This document shows, in pieces, positions 1-7,480 of a stretch of DNA of 31,212 nt. The notes under the pieces were generated by a model. It did no database searches. It saw only the letters and a list, made by a program, of their open reading frames with translations, and was not told where the DNA came from. The stretch is from contig DATEZE010000075.1 in NCBI GenBank assembly GCA_035255845.1, positions 1 through 31,212 on the forward strand. The letters run 5' to 3'. The stretch is from JALORV01 sp035255845. Its GTDB lineage: Bacteria; Pseudomonadota; Gammaproteobacteria; Burkholderiales; Burkholderiaceae_F. The stretch's first letter is position 1, and each line of letters begins with the position of its first letter. A program made the position numbers and the translations under genes.

Positions 1-603
1 GAAGCCGGTCGGCACACCGGTCACATCAGATGGGTTGGCGCGCTCGAACAGCTCCTGGATACGCTCGACCACCTTCGTCAGAAGCGGCTGGATCTCGATG
101 AAGCCCTGCCGGCCGCGCGCGCCTTCCTCGGCGATGCGGAACACGCGGCTCTCGGCCTCATCGAGGATCTGTTTGGTCTCGCGTCCCGCCGGGTTCAATG
201 CACTGGTGGCGATCTCGTCGCCCGCAGTGACCAGCCGGCGCAGCACCGCGCGCTCGCGCACGATCTCGGCATAGCGGCGAATATTGGCTGCCGACGGTGT
301 GTTCTGCGCCAGCGTGCTGAGGTAAGCGAGGCCGCCCGCATCGTCGGCCTTGTTCGAATTGCGCAGCGCCTCGAACACCGTCACCGCGTCGGCCGCCTTG
401 CTGGCGTCGATGAGTCGGCTGATCGCTGCGAAGATCAGGCGATGGTCGTTGCGATAGAAGTCATCGGTGCCGACCAGATCGGCAATGCGGTCCCACGCGG
501 TGTTGTCGAGAAGCAGTCCGCCGAGCACGGACTGCTCGGCTTCAATGGAATGCGGCGGCGTGCGCACCGCCGCAAGCTGGGGATCGGAAACCGGCTGGTT
601 CAC
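1..603 (-). CDS. dnaB: Replicative DNA helicase DnaB, N-terminal part (cut by window edge)
   Basis: Hexameric 5'-3' helicase that unwinds DNA at the replication fork and recruits primase. The 201 visible residues cover the helical N-terminal domain (HSIEAEQSVLGGLL near residues 18-31), the linker, and the first residues of the RecA-like motor, ending at GVPTGF. The Walker A motif lies beyond the edge. The start is GTG at 601-603; it is the only start codon after an in-frame TGA eight codons upstream, and I see no good Shine-Dalgarno. The gene follows rplI by 145 bases, the usual rpsF-rpsR-rplI-dnaB order. A GC-rich hairpin in that gap suggests that dnaB expression may be partly separated from the ribosomal genes. 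Identity is secure; the start is likely. Confidence 0.95.
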   Translation of the reverse strand, partial: MNQPVSDPQLAAVRTPPHSIEAEQSVLGGLLLDNTAWDRIADLVGTDDFYRNDHRLIFAAISRLIDASKAADAVTVFEALRNSNKADDAGGLAYLSTLAQNTPSAANIRRYAEIVRERAVLRRLVTAGDEIATSALNPAGRETKQILDEAESRVFRIAEEGARGRQGFIEIQPLLTKVVERIQELFERANPSDVTGVPTGF

Positions 604-683
604 GGAGCGCGGCGGATGCCGTCAGTGCGCTGCGGACGAGTGTCCGCGAGGAATAGAGAACTATAAAGCAAGGAGCGGAGGAA

Positions 684-708
684 CCCGCCCCGCGCTCGCG
701 GCGGCGGG
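684..708 (-). terminator. Strong GC hairpin between rplI and dnaB (possible terminator or attenuator)
   Basis: On the minus strand the arms CCCGCC and GGCGGG enclose a second pair CCGCG/CGCGG with a very short loop. The stem starts about 40 bases after the rplI stop. It is followed by TTCCTCC and not by a clean run of T, so it may be an attenuator or a processing site and not a full rho-independent terminator. Confidence 0.4.
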
Positions 709-748
709 AGACGGCCGATGCGGCCGCGTCCCGCATCCGAGCGCAGCG

Positions 749-1201
749 TCAGGCCTGCTCGCCGACGACAGTGACGGTGATATCCGCCGTAAGGTCGGAA
801 TGCAGCGCAACGGTGATCGTGTGGTCTCCGACGGCCTTAAGCGGACCTTGCGGCATGCGGATCTGGGCCTTATTGATGTCGAAGCCCTGCTTGCCCAGCG
901 CCTCGGCGATGTCGTAGTTCGTGATCGAACCGAACAGGCGCCCATCCACGCCGGCCTTGGCCGTCAGCTGGACTTTGCCCCCGTTCAGCCTCTCCTGCAC
1001 CGACTGGGCAGCCGCAAACTTGTCGGCTTGCACCTTCTCGAGCTCGGCGCGCCGCCCTTCGAACTCCTTGATCGCCGTTTCGGTGGCGCGACGCGCCTTG
1101 CCCTGCGGGATCAGGAAGTTGCGTGCGTAGCCTTCCTTGACCTTCACGACGTCGCCAAGCTGCCCGAGGTTGACGATTCTTTCCAGAAGAATGACTTGCA
1201 T
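749..1201 (-). CDS. rplI: 50S ribosomal protein bL9
   Basis: Large-subunit protein that binds 23S rRNA near the base of the L1 stalk and stretches away from the ribosome. The 150 residues match the family length. The N-terminal signature is clear: NLGQLGDVVKVKEGYARNFL around residues 12-31, then PQGKA. A charged connecting helix follows (about 40-75), then the C-terminal domain. The ATG start is preceded by GAGGACGGCGG. It sits 15 bases after rpsR, and is the last gene of the rpsF-priB-rpsR-rplI run. Confidence 0.97.
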   Translation of the reverse strand: MQVILLERIVNLGQLGDVVKVKEGYARNFLIPQGKARRATETAIKEFEGRRAELEKVQADKFAAAQSVQERLNGGKVQLTAKAGVDGRLFGSITNYDIAEALGKQGFDINKAQIRMPQGPLKAVGDHTITVALHSDLTADITVTVVGEQA

Positions 1202-1216
1202 GTCCGCCGTCCTCGA

Positions 1217-1510
1217 TCAGTGCGTGTCGGTATACGGCAGCAGCGCCAGGAAGCGCGCTCGCTTGATCGCCGTATCGAGCTGGCGCTGGTAATGCGCCTT
1301 GGTGCCGGTCAGACGCGCCGGCGTGATCTTGCCGTTCTCGCCGATGAAGTCTCGCAGCGTGTCGACGTCCTTGTAGTCGATCTGCTCGACCTTCTCGGCG
1401 GTGAAGCGGCAGAACCTCTTGCGCTTGAACAGCGCATTCTTCTGATCCGGCCGCCGGGTGCCCTTGCCCTTGCCCTTACCGCCCTTGCCCTTGCCTCGCA
1501 TCATTGCCAT
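1217..1510 (-). CDS. rpsR: 30S ribosomal protein bS18 with Gly/Lys-rich N-terminal extension
   Basis: Small-subunit platform protein that pairs with bS6. The conserved core starts near residue 30 (KRKRFCRFTAE), continues through VDTLRDFI and ITPARLTGTKAHYQRQL, and ends with ARFLALLPYTD. The 97-residue length exceeds the 75 residues of E. coli S18. The excess is N-terminal: a run of GKGKGG-type repeats followed by TRRPDQKN. The start has a good AGGAG five bases upstream; a second ATG (residue 3) would change little. Spacing to priB is 24 bases. The identity is certain; the extension is the odd part. Confidence 0.96.
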   Translation of the reverse strand: MAMMRGKGKGGKGKGKGTRRPDQKNALFKRKRFCRFTAEKVEQIDYKDVDTLRDFIGENGKITPARLTGTKAHYQRQLDTAIKRARFLALLPYTDTH

Positions 1511-1534
1511 CGGTGCTCCTAAATTCCGTGTGAT

Positions 1535-1825
1535 CTATGGTCTTGCGTAATCGGTGATGTGCACGATCAGTCGATTCGAGCGGCGCGTCCGCGGAGCGAT
1601 GAACCCGGTCAGCGTCAGTGCGTGCCCAAGAGGTTCACGATCCAGGCCGAGTGCCACCGGTCCCACCGCCACGGTCGCGAACTCGTAGTCCAGCTGGCGT
1701 TCAGAACCCGCTTCGGTCACCGTGCCGCTGAAGCGGAAACTGCCTTCCGCTACTGCCACGCCCGCCGGCGTGTAGCGCAACAAGCTGCGCGCCACCGGAA
1801 CGGCCGAAATTTGCAGCTGGTTCAC
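1535..1825 (-). CDS. priB: Primosomal replication protein PriB
   Basis: Small single-stranded-DNA-binding OB-fold protein that helps PriA reload DnaB at stalled forks. The 96 residues show an OB-fold pattern (LQISAVPVARSLLRYTPAGV at the start, VGPVALGLDREPLG, then LTLTGFIAPRTRRSNRLIVH near the C-terminus). It resembles PriB and short SSB-like proteins, and lies between rpsF and rpsR, the standard PriB position in Beta- and Gammaproteobacteria. The start is GTG at 1823-1825 with no evident Shine-Dalgarno, 31 bases after rpsF, so translation may depend on rpsF translation. Position contributes strongly to the call because PriB sequences diverge fast. Confidence 0.9.
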   Translation of the reverse strand: MNQLQISAVPVARSLLRYTPAGVAVAEGSFRFSGTVTEAGSERQLDYEFATVAVGPVALGLDREPLGHALTLTGFIAPRTRRSNRLIVHITDYARP

Positions 1826-1856
1826 CGCAGGGGCGCAGCTCGCCTCGCGCGACGGC

Positions 1857-2225
1857 CTAGGCCGCCACGGCCTGCTCCGCGGCCGCCTTGCGTGCCTCCT
1901 CGCGTTCGACGACCTTCATCATCGGCGAGGCCGTCGTCTGGGCCTTCTTCATCTTGATCGTCAGATGGCGCAGCACGGCGTCGTTATAGCGGAACGCGTG
2001 TTCGAGCTCGTCCAGTGTCTTGTTGTCGCACTCGATGTTCATCAGGACGTAGTGCGCCTTGACGAGCTTCTCGATCGGATACGCGAGCTGGCGGCGACCC
2101 CAGTCTTCGATACGGTGCAGCTTGCCGCTGCCCGCGGCGATCATCGCCTTGTAGCGATCGATCATCGCTGGCACCTGCTCGCTCTGGTCCGGATGGACGA
2201 TGAAACAGATTTCGTAGTGACGCAT
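1857..2225 (-). CDS. rpsF: 30S ribosomal protein bS6
   Basis: Small-subunit platform protein that binds 16S rRNA together with bS18. The first residues MRHYEICFIVHPDQSEQVP, the segment LHRIEDWGRRQLAYPI (about residues 37-52) and the LMNIECD strand are typical. The C-terminal tail is Ala/Glu/Lys-rich. The 122 residues fit the family. A strong AAGGAG lies six bases before the ATG. It is the first gene of the rpsF-priB-rpsR-rplI operon, with a promoter about 130 bases upstream. Confidence 0.97.
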   Translation of the reverse strand: MRHYEICFIVHPDQSEQVPAMIDRYKAMIAAGSGKLHRIEDWGRRQLAYPIEKLVKAHYVLMNIECDNKTLDELEHAFRYNDAVLRHLTIKMKKAQTTASPMMKVVEREEARKAAAEQAVAA

Positions 2226-2356
2226 CGTGGCTCCTTATGGATGCCCGGCGCATGGATCGGTGTCCGAGGACTCGATCGTCGTTGCCGGAAGGTGAGCTGC
2301 CCGGAAGCGTCATTCACGGTGCAGCAAGGTAGCCTCAAGGGCTTGAAAAGCTTGCG

Positions 2357-2386
2357 ATTCTAGCCGATTCACGCGGCAGCGCACAA
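2357..2386 (-). promoter_or_regulatory. Sigma70-type promoter for rpsF-priB-rpsR-rplI
   Basis: On the minus strand TTGTGC (2381-2386) and TAGAAT (2357-2362) are 18 bases apart and point to rpsF, leaving a leader of roughly 125 bases. The -35 box lies inside a perfect hairpin CAGCGC-TTGT-GCGCTG (2377-2392) that begins right after the sirtuin stop codon. Confidence 0.65.
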
Positions 2387-2392
2387 GCGCTG
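2377..2392 (-). repeat. Six-base-pair inverted repeat after the sirtuin stop, spanning the rpsF -35 box
   Basis: The arms CAGCGC and GCGCTG are separated by a four-base loop. It starts one base after the sirtuin TGA. No T-tract follows, so it is a poor terminator alone; because it holds the -35 hexamer, it could instead be an operator. Confidence 0.35.
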
Positions 2393-2393
2393 T

Positions 2394-3131
2394 TCAGTGC
2401 GCGAAGAGGTGCGGGAGCGTCAGAGCGGCCGTCGCGCGGATTACGGTGTCAGCGACATCGTCGAGATCGCTTTCGGCCGGATTGACAACGACCACCCTCG
2501 CCCCGGCGCGGCGCGCGATCCGCGGCAATCCGGCGGCTGGATGCACCAGCCCGGAAGTGCCGACCACCAGCATGAGTTCGCACTCGCGGGCCGCGGCCTC
2601 GGCTGCATGCAGCAGTTCTGCATCCAGCATCTCGCCGAACCAGACGACCCCGGGTCGCAGCCACTCGCCGCAGCGCGGACACTGCGGCGGCTCGCCGGCC
2701 GGTACGCGGGTCGGATCGTCCTCGGCATAGCCGCAGCGTGCCAGGCAGATCGTCCGCGCGATCGAGCCGTGAATCTCGATGACGTTGAGCGACCCAGCCC
2801 GTCGGTGCAGCCCATCGACGTTCTGGGTCACGATGCTGAAGTGCTCGTAGCGGCCGGCTGCGAGCGCAAGCGCCCGGTGTCCGGCATTCGGCTCGGCTCG
2901 CGCGACCGACTCGCGCCGCGAGGCGTACCAGCGCCACACCAGCGCAGGGTCCGCGCGAAATCCATCTTCAGAGGCGAGCTGAGCCGGATCGAACCGCGCC
3001 CAAAGGCCGGTCTGCGCATCGCGAAAGGTCGGCACACCGCTTTCGGCCGACATGCCGGCGCCGGTCAAGACAGCGATCCGGCGCGCGCCCTGAACGCGTT
3101 CGCGCGCAGCTTCGATCGGCTCGAGTCGCAC
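2394..3131 (-). CDS. Sirtuin NAD+-dependent protein deacylase (CobB/NpdA type)
   Basis: Removes acyl groups from protein lysines using NAD+, giving O-acyl-ADP-ribose and nicotinamide. In order: GAGMSAESGVPTFRD (24-38), TQNVDGLH (102-109), catalytic H121 in EIHG, zinc cysteines C129, C133, C151 and C154, then VGTSGLVHPAAG (190-201). Tyr69-x-x-Arg72 matches the pair that lets CobB and SIRT5 bind succinyl- or malonyl-lysine, so desuccinylation is plausible. The 245 residues fit. The start is GTG one base after the alkB stop, so translation is probably coupled to alkB. This pairing is not one I know as standard. Confidence 0.93.
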   Translation of the reverse strand: MRLEPIEAARERVQGARRIAVLTGAGMSAESGVPTFRDAQTGLWARFDPAQLASEDGFRADPALVWRWYASRRESVARAEPNAGHRALALAAGRYEHFSIVTQNVDGLHRRAGSLNVIEIHGSIARTICLARCGYAEDDPTRVPAGEPPQCPRCGEWLRPGVVWFGEMLDAELLHAAEAAARECELMLVVGTSGLVHPAAGLPRIARRAGARVVVVNPAESDLDDVADTVIRATAALTLPHLFAH

Positions 3132-3132
3132 G

Positions 3133-4146
3133 CTATGCGGTCTGCGGGATGCGCCGATCCATCACCAAAAACCAAAGTGGCGGCACTAACGCGAGCACCA
3201 CCATCGCCGGATATCCGGCCGGCAACTGCGGCGCTGTCGGCGCCGACCGCAGTGCTTCGTAAGGTCGCTGCACATTCACGTGATGGTCCGAGTGCAACTG
3301 CAGGTTAAAAAGGATCCAGTTGCTGACGACCCAGTCCGCATTCCACGAGTGCTCCTCCCGGACGGGTTCGTAGCGGCCGCCGACACGCTCGCGTCTCAGG
3401 CCGTAATGCTCGATGTAGTTGATGATCTCAAGTAGCACGATCGCGACGGCCGCCTGCATCGCGAAGAGCAGAGCGGCCCACGCGCCCCACGTCGCGTAGG
3501 CGACGGCAAACATTGCGCAAGACAGGAACGTGCCCAGCAACACCCAGTTGCCGGGACGCCACGGACCGTGCCCATGGTGCCCGAGGCGCAGGCGCTCGAG
3601 TGTCCAGGCGTGGGTGAAGCTGCCAACCACGGATCGCAGGATGAAGCGGTAAACGTTCATCCCGCACGGCGCCGTCGCCGGATCTTCCGCCGTCGCGACG
3701 CGCACGTGATGCCCACGGTTGTGCTCGACGAAGAAGTGTCCGTAGGCCACGCTGACCAGCAGCATCTTTGCGATCAAGCGGTCGAATGCCGAGGCCCGAT
3801 GGCCCAGTTCGTGCGCGATTGTGATGCCGAGACCCCCGGTCACGGTGCCGACCGCAACCGCGAAGACCAGCAGGTCCGGCAGCGACAGCCCCGGTGCAAT
3901 TCGCATCGCTTCTACGAGCAGCAGCGCCTGCAGCGGCAGCTGCAGGCGCGGAATCCAGCGCGCCAACGCCGGTACCGGCCCCTGCTGGCCCGGTGCCGGG
4001 CGCCCGACGGCTGCGTCGATCAGCGGGATCAGCAGGAAGGTGATGACCAGCGTCAGCCACGGCATGCCGAGCTCGACCCAGCACAGTGGGCTGAGCGCGA
4101 AGAAGATCAGGAACAGCGTTCCAAAGACCGCCGCGATCATGCTCAC
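3133..4146 (-). CDS. AlkB-type integral-membrane alkane 1-monooxygenase / fatty-acid-desaturase superfamily
   Basis: Membrane non-haem di-iron enzyme; AlkB members hydroxylate terminal carbons of alkanes with electrons from rubredoxin. The histidine boxes are all present: HELGHR (112-117), EHNRGHH (141-147), LHSDHH (284-289) and the AlkB-specific NYIEHYGL (243-250). Hydrophobic segments lie around 5-25, 30-46, 92-111, 125-140, 202-238 and 312-328. The 337 residues make it shorter than the roughly 400 of classical AlkB. No rubredoxin or rubredoxin reductase is nearby, so the substrate is open (alkane, fatty acyl or another lipid). It starts 25 bases after rlmB and abuts the sirtuin. Confidence 0.88.
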   Translation of the reverse strand: MSMIAAVFGTLFLIFFALSPLCWVELGMPWLTLVITFLLIPLIDAAVGRPAPGQQGPVPALARWIPRLQLPLQALLLVEAMRIAPGLSLPDLLVFAVAVGTVTGGLGITIAHELGHRASAFDRLIAKMLLVSVAYGHFFVEHNRGHHVRVATAEDPATAPCGMNVYRFILRSVVGSFTHAWTLERLRLGHHGHGPWRPGNWVLLGTFLSCAMFAVAYATWGAWAALLFAMQAAVAIVLLEIINYIEHYGLRRERVGGRYEPVREEHSWNADWVVSNWILFNLQLHSDHHVNVQRPYEALRSAPTAPQLPAGYPAMVVLALVPPLWFLVMDRRIPQTA

Positions 4147-4171
4147 ATGCTGCTCGTCGCGAGCCTGCCAA

Positions 4172-4930
4172 TCAAGAACGGACTGCCGCGCCGCGGGCGT
4201 GGCGCTGGCGCAGGGTTTCGAAGAGGCAGATGCCGGTTGCGACAGAGACGTTGAGGCTCTCGACCGTGCCCTGTAGTGGTATGCGGGCGAGTGCAGCGCA
4301 GTGCTCGCGCGTCAGTCGGCGCAGTCCGGCGCCTTCGGCACCAATGACCCAGGCGACGGGCCCATCGAGCTGGAGTTCGAACAGCGACTGCTCGGCCTCG
4401 CCGGCTGCCCCGATCGCGCGTACTCCGGCTGCGGCGATGTCTTCCAGCGTGCGCGACAGGTTCGTCACCTCAATCAGTGGCACGCTTTCGGCAGCACCTG
4501 AGGCCGCCTTGATCGCGACCGGCGTCAGCCCCGCCGAGCGGTCGCGCGGCACGACGACCGCGTCGACGGCAGCCGCATCAGCAACTCGGAGGCAGGCCCC
4601 GAGATTCCGCGGATCGGTCACCTGATCGAGGACGAGCAACAGAGTCTCCGGCCGCACGTCGGCGAGCACGTCGTCAAGCGTCAGGGCGCGTTCGATGGCA
4701 CGGGCCACTGCAACGACGCCCTGATGGCGTGCACCAGCGCTGAGTTCGCGCAGCGCTTCGGGTTCTGCCGGCACCATCGGCACGCCGGAGGCTCCCGCAA
4801 GTTCGCGCAGCTGTTGCATGCGGCCGTCTCGGCGCCGGGCATCGAAGCGGATCGATTCGACCGAATGCGGAGCTGCGCGCAGGCGCGCCGTCACCGCGTG
4901 GAATCCGGCAAGTACCCGTGCCGCACTCAT
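4172..4930 (-). CDS. rlmB: 23S rRNA (guanosine-2'-O)-methyltransferase RlmB
   Basis: SpoU/TrmH-family enzyme that methylates G2251 of 23S rRNA in the peptidyl-transferase P loop. An N-terminal substrate-binding domain (about 5-85, starting VLAGFHAVTARL) precedes the knotted SPOUT domain with motif 1 LDQVTDPRNLGACLRVADA (100-118), motif 2 VIGAEGAGLRRLT and motif 3 IPLQGTVESLNVSVATGI. The 252 residues are normal. The ATG overlaps the rnr stop as ATGA, matching the common rnr-rlmB pair. Confidence 0.95.
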   Translation of the reverse strand: MSAARVLAGFHAVTARLRAAPHSVESIRFDARRRDGRMQQLRELAGASGVPMVPAEPEALRELSAGARHQGVVAVARAIERALTLDDVLADVRPETLLLVLDQVTDPRNLGACLRVADAAAVDAVVVPRDRSAGLTPVAIKAASGAAESVPLIEVTNLSRTLEDIAAAGVRAIGAAGEAEQSLFELQLDGPVAWVIGAEGAGLRRLTREHCAALARIPLQGTVESLNVSVATGICLFETLRQRHARGAAVRS

Positions 4931-7356
4931 CGCCCGCGCCGGCGCGACCGCGACAGTGCCCCGCGCGCACCACCGATGCCCTTCTTGCCGCGCGTACTGC
5001 TGCGCGCGCTCTCGCGCTTGTCGACGTCGCGCGGGTGGCGCGCGGCCACGACCACTCGCCGCGCACGCCGCTCCTCGACCGACTCGCCCCGCTTGCGCTC
5101 CTTCGGGCGGACCTCGGCCGTCGCAGCCAGTATGGCCTTGCGCGTGTCGCCGCGCACCAGCCTGAACTCGATGCGACGCGCCTCGAGATCAACGCGCGCG
5201 ACCTGCACCGTCACGCGGTCACCCAGTCGATAGCGCAGGCCGGTCCGCTCACCCCGCAGTTCATGCAACGGTTCGTTGAACAGGAAGTATTCGGAACCGA
5301 GCTCGGAGACATGCACGAGGCCCTCGACGTAAAGGTCGTCGAGGACGATGAAGATTCCAAACGGCACGACCGCGCTGACCGTGCCGCTGTAGGTCTCGCC
5401 AACGCGTTCGCGCATGTAATAGCACTTGAGCCACGCTTCGACATCGCGCGATGCGTCGTCGGCGCGGCGTTCGTTGGCCGAGCAGATGAGTCCCAGCTTC
5501 TCCCAGGCGCCGACATCCGCAGCAGCTGGCTTGCGCTCGCGCGCCGGCCGCAGTGCCGCGCGCGCGGCCCTCGGCGCGACGACGTCGGCACTGCTGGTGA
5601 CGGCCGGCACGTACTGCTTCTTGCCGAGGCAGGCGCGGATCGCGCGATGCACGAGCAGGTCCGGATAGCGCCTGATCGGCGACGTGAAGTGCGCGTAGGC
5701 CTCGTAGGCCAGTCCGAAGTGTCCGGAATTGTGGGGACTGTAGATCGCCTGCTGCATCGAACGCAGCAGCACTGTTTGCAGCAGTTGCGCATCGGGACGC
5801 GGCCGGATCTTCTTCAGCAGCAGCGCATAGTCGGCAGGCTGCGGGTCGTCGCCGCCCTCGAGATGCAGGCCGAGCGTCTTCAGCAGCGCGCGCACGTTGG
5901 CCAGCCGCTCAGGTGTCGGGCCCTCGTGCACGCGGAACAGGCCCGGATGGCGACTGCGCACAAGGAAATCCGCGGCGCAGACGTTGGCCGCGAGCATGCA
6001 TTCCTCGATCAGCTTGTGCGCGTCGTTGCGCAGGCGCGGCACGATCTTCTCGATGCGACCGCTGACGTCACAGACGATTCGCGTTTCGGTCGTCTCGAGA
6101 TCGATCGCGCCACGCGCCTCGCGCGCGACCGCAAGCGTTTCGTACAGCGCGTAAAGGTCACGCAGGTGCGGCAGCACGTCGACGCGGCGCTGCGCCGCAC
6201 GGCTGTCGGGCACCGACAGCGCCTCCCACACTTCGTCGTACGTCAGGCGCGCATGTGAATGCATGACGGCCGGATAGAACTGATAGGCATCGATCGCACC
6301 CCGCGCGCTGACGGTGCAGTCGCACACCATCACGAGCCGGTCGACCTGCGGGTTGAGCGAGCAAAGCCCGTTGGAGAGCTTCTCCGGCAGCATCGGGATG
6401 ACCCGGCGCGGGAAATAGACGGACGTCGAACGGTTCTGCGCTTCCGCATCGAGCGCGTCACCCGATTTCACGTAGTGGCTGACGTCGGCGATCGCGACGA
6501 TCAGGCGCCATCCCTTCTTGCGGCCGCTGATTGGCTCGCAATAGACCGCATCGTCGAAATCGCGCGCGTCTTCGCCGTCGATCGTGACCAGCGGAACGTC
6601 GCGCAGGTCGATCCGGCCGCGCAGATCGCGCGGCTGCACCGTGTCGGGCAGCGCCTCGGCTAGTTCGAGCACAGCGGCCGGGAATTCGTGCGGCACCGCG
6701 AACTTGCGCACCGCGATCTCGATTTCCATGCCGGGATCGTCGACGGCGCCCAGCACTTCGATTACGCGGCCGACCGGCTGCACATAGCGTTGCGGCTGCT
6801 GGATAATTTCAACGACAACGACCTGGCCGGGGTCGGCCGACAGCGAGCCCCCGGGCGGTACCAGGATGTCGTGCTGGATTCGCTGATCCTCCGGAACGAC
6901 GATCGTCACGCCGCGCTCATTCAGCAGGCGTCCAACGAGCTTGTTGGTGCGGCTCTCGATGACTTCGACGATCTCGCCCTCGGGGCGGCCGCGCCGGTCG
7001 CTGCCGCCGACGCGCGCGAGCACGCGGTCGCCGTGCAGCACCTTGCTCATCTCATGCTCGGGCAGGACCAGGTCCTGTCCGGCATCGTCACGGATCAGGA
7101 ATCCGTAGCCGTCGCGATGGCCCTGGACCTGGCCGGAGATCAGATTGGCTCGCGCCGCGACGAGCAGCAGTCCGGCCCGGTTGCGCACGATGCGCCCGGA
7201 TCGCTCGAGTTCTTCCAGTTCAATGGAGAGTGCCGGGCGCGCCTCGTCTGCGAGGTGCATGCGCTCGGCAAGTTCGTGAGGCGTCAGCGGTGCGCGAGCC
7301 TCAGTCAGTGTCTGCAGTATCGAGTCAGGCTCGATCGTGTGGGTCTTGGTATTCAA
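4927..7356 (-). CDS. rnr: Exoribonuclease R
   Basis: Processive 3'-5' exoribonuclease that degrades structured RNA, rRNA fragments and mRNA and supports tmRNA quality control. Domain order: winged helix (about 10-65), cold-shock domains (about 72-135 and 140-225), RNB catalytic domain with TIDGEDARDFDDAV (258-271) holding the metal-binding aspartates, S1 domain (about 655-735) and a basic tail rich in Arg/Lys to residue 809. An Ala/Arg-rich stretch at about 583-616 is inserted near the end of RNB. The start is TTG at 7354-7356: an in-frame TGA lies just upstream, no ATG exists nearby, and no Shine-Dalgarno is visible. First gene of rnr-rlmB-alkB-sir2. Confidence 0.95.
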   Translation of the reverse strand: MNTKTHTIEPDSILQTLTEARAPLTPHELAERMHLADEARPALSIELEELERSGRIVRNRAGLLLVAARANLISGQVQGHRDGYGFLIRDDAGQDLVLPEHEMSKVLHGDRVLARVGGSDRRGRPEGEIVEVIESRTNKLVGRLLNERGVTIVVPEDQRIQHDILVPPGGSLSADPGQVVVVEIIQQPQRYVQPVGRVIEVLGAVDDPGMEIEIAVRKFAVPHEFPAAVLELAEALPDTVQPRDLRGRIDLRDVPLVTIDGEDARDFDDAVYCEPISGRKKGWRLIVAIADVSHYVKSGDALDAEAQNRSTSVYFPRRVIPMLPEKLSNGLCSLNPQVDRLVMVCDCTVSARGAIDAYQFYPAVMHSHARLTYDEVWEALSVPDSRAAQRRVDVLPHLRDLYALYETLAVAREARGAIDLETTETRIVCDVSGRIEKIVPRLRNDAHKLIEECMLAANVCAADFLVRSRHPGLFRVHEGPTPERLANVRALLKTLGLHLEGGDDPQPADYALLLKKIRPRPDAQLLQTVLLRSMQQAIYSPHNSGHFGLAYEAYAHFTSPIRRYPDLLVHRAIRACLGKKQYVPAVTSSADVVAPRAARAALRPARERKPAAADVGAWEKLGLICSANERRADDASRDVEAWLKCYYMRERVGETYSGTVSAVVPFGIFIVLDDLYVEGLVHVSELGSEYFLFNEPLHELRGERTGLRYRLGDRVTVQVARVDLEARRIEFRLVRGDTRKAILAATAEVRPKERKRGESVEERRARRVVVAARHPRDVDKRESARSSTRGKKGIGGARGALSRSRRRGR

Positions 7357-7437
7357 ACGGAAATTTCAAAGGAGATGAATGATCGCAACGCGCGGCACAT
7401 ACAAGCCCGCGCAACGTGCGCCGGCAGAGTAGCGCAT

Positions 7438-7465
7438 TTGACATGCATGCCCCCGCCACTAAAAT
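7438..7465 (+). promoter_or_regulatory. Near-consensus sigma70 promoter of tRNA-Leu
   Basis: TTGACA (7438-7443) and TAAAAT (7460-7465) are separated by 16 bases, and a GC-rich discriminator follows. The mature tRNA begins 15 bases after the -10 box, as expected for a stable-RNA promoter. Confidence 0.85.
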
Positions 7466-7480
7466 CGCGGGCTCACCTTT

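Noticed and set aside
467..1522. Plus-strand open frame of 351 codons across dnaB, rplI and rpsR
   Set aside because: It lies over three secure minus-strand genes and has antisense-type composition.
4918..6258. Long plus-strand open frame of 446 codons opposite rnr
   Set aside because: It is the antisense shadow of rnr in GC-rich DNA: no recognisable domain, many His/Gln/Arg residues, and the minus-strand gene is certain.
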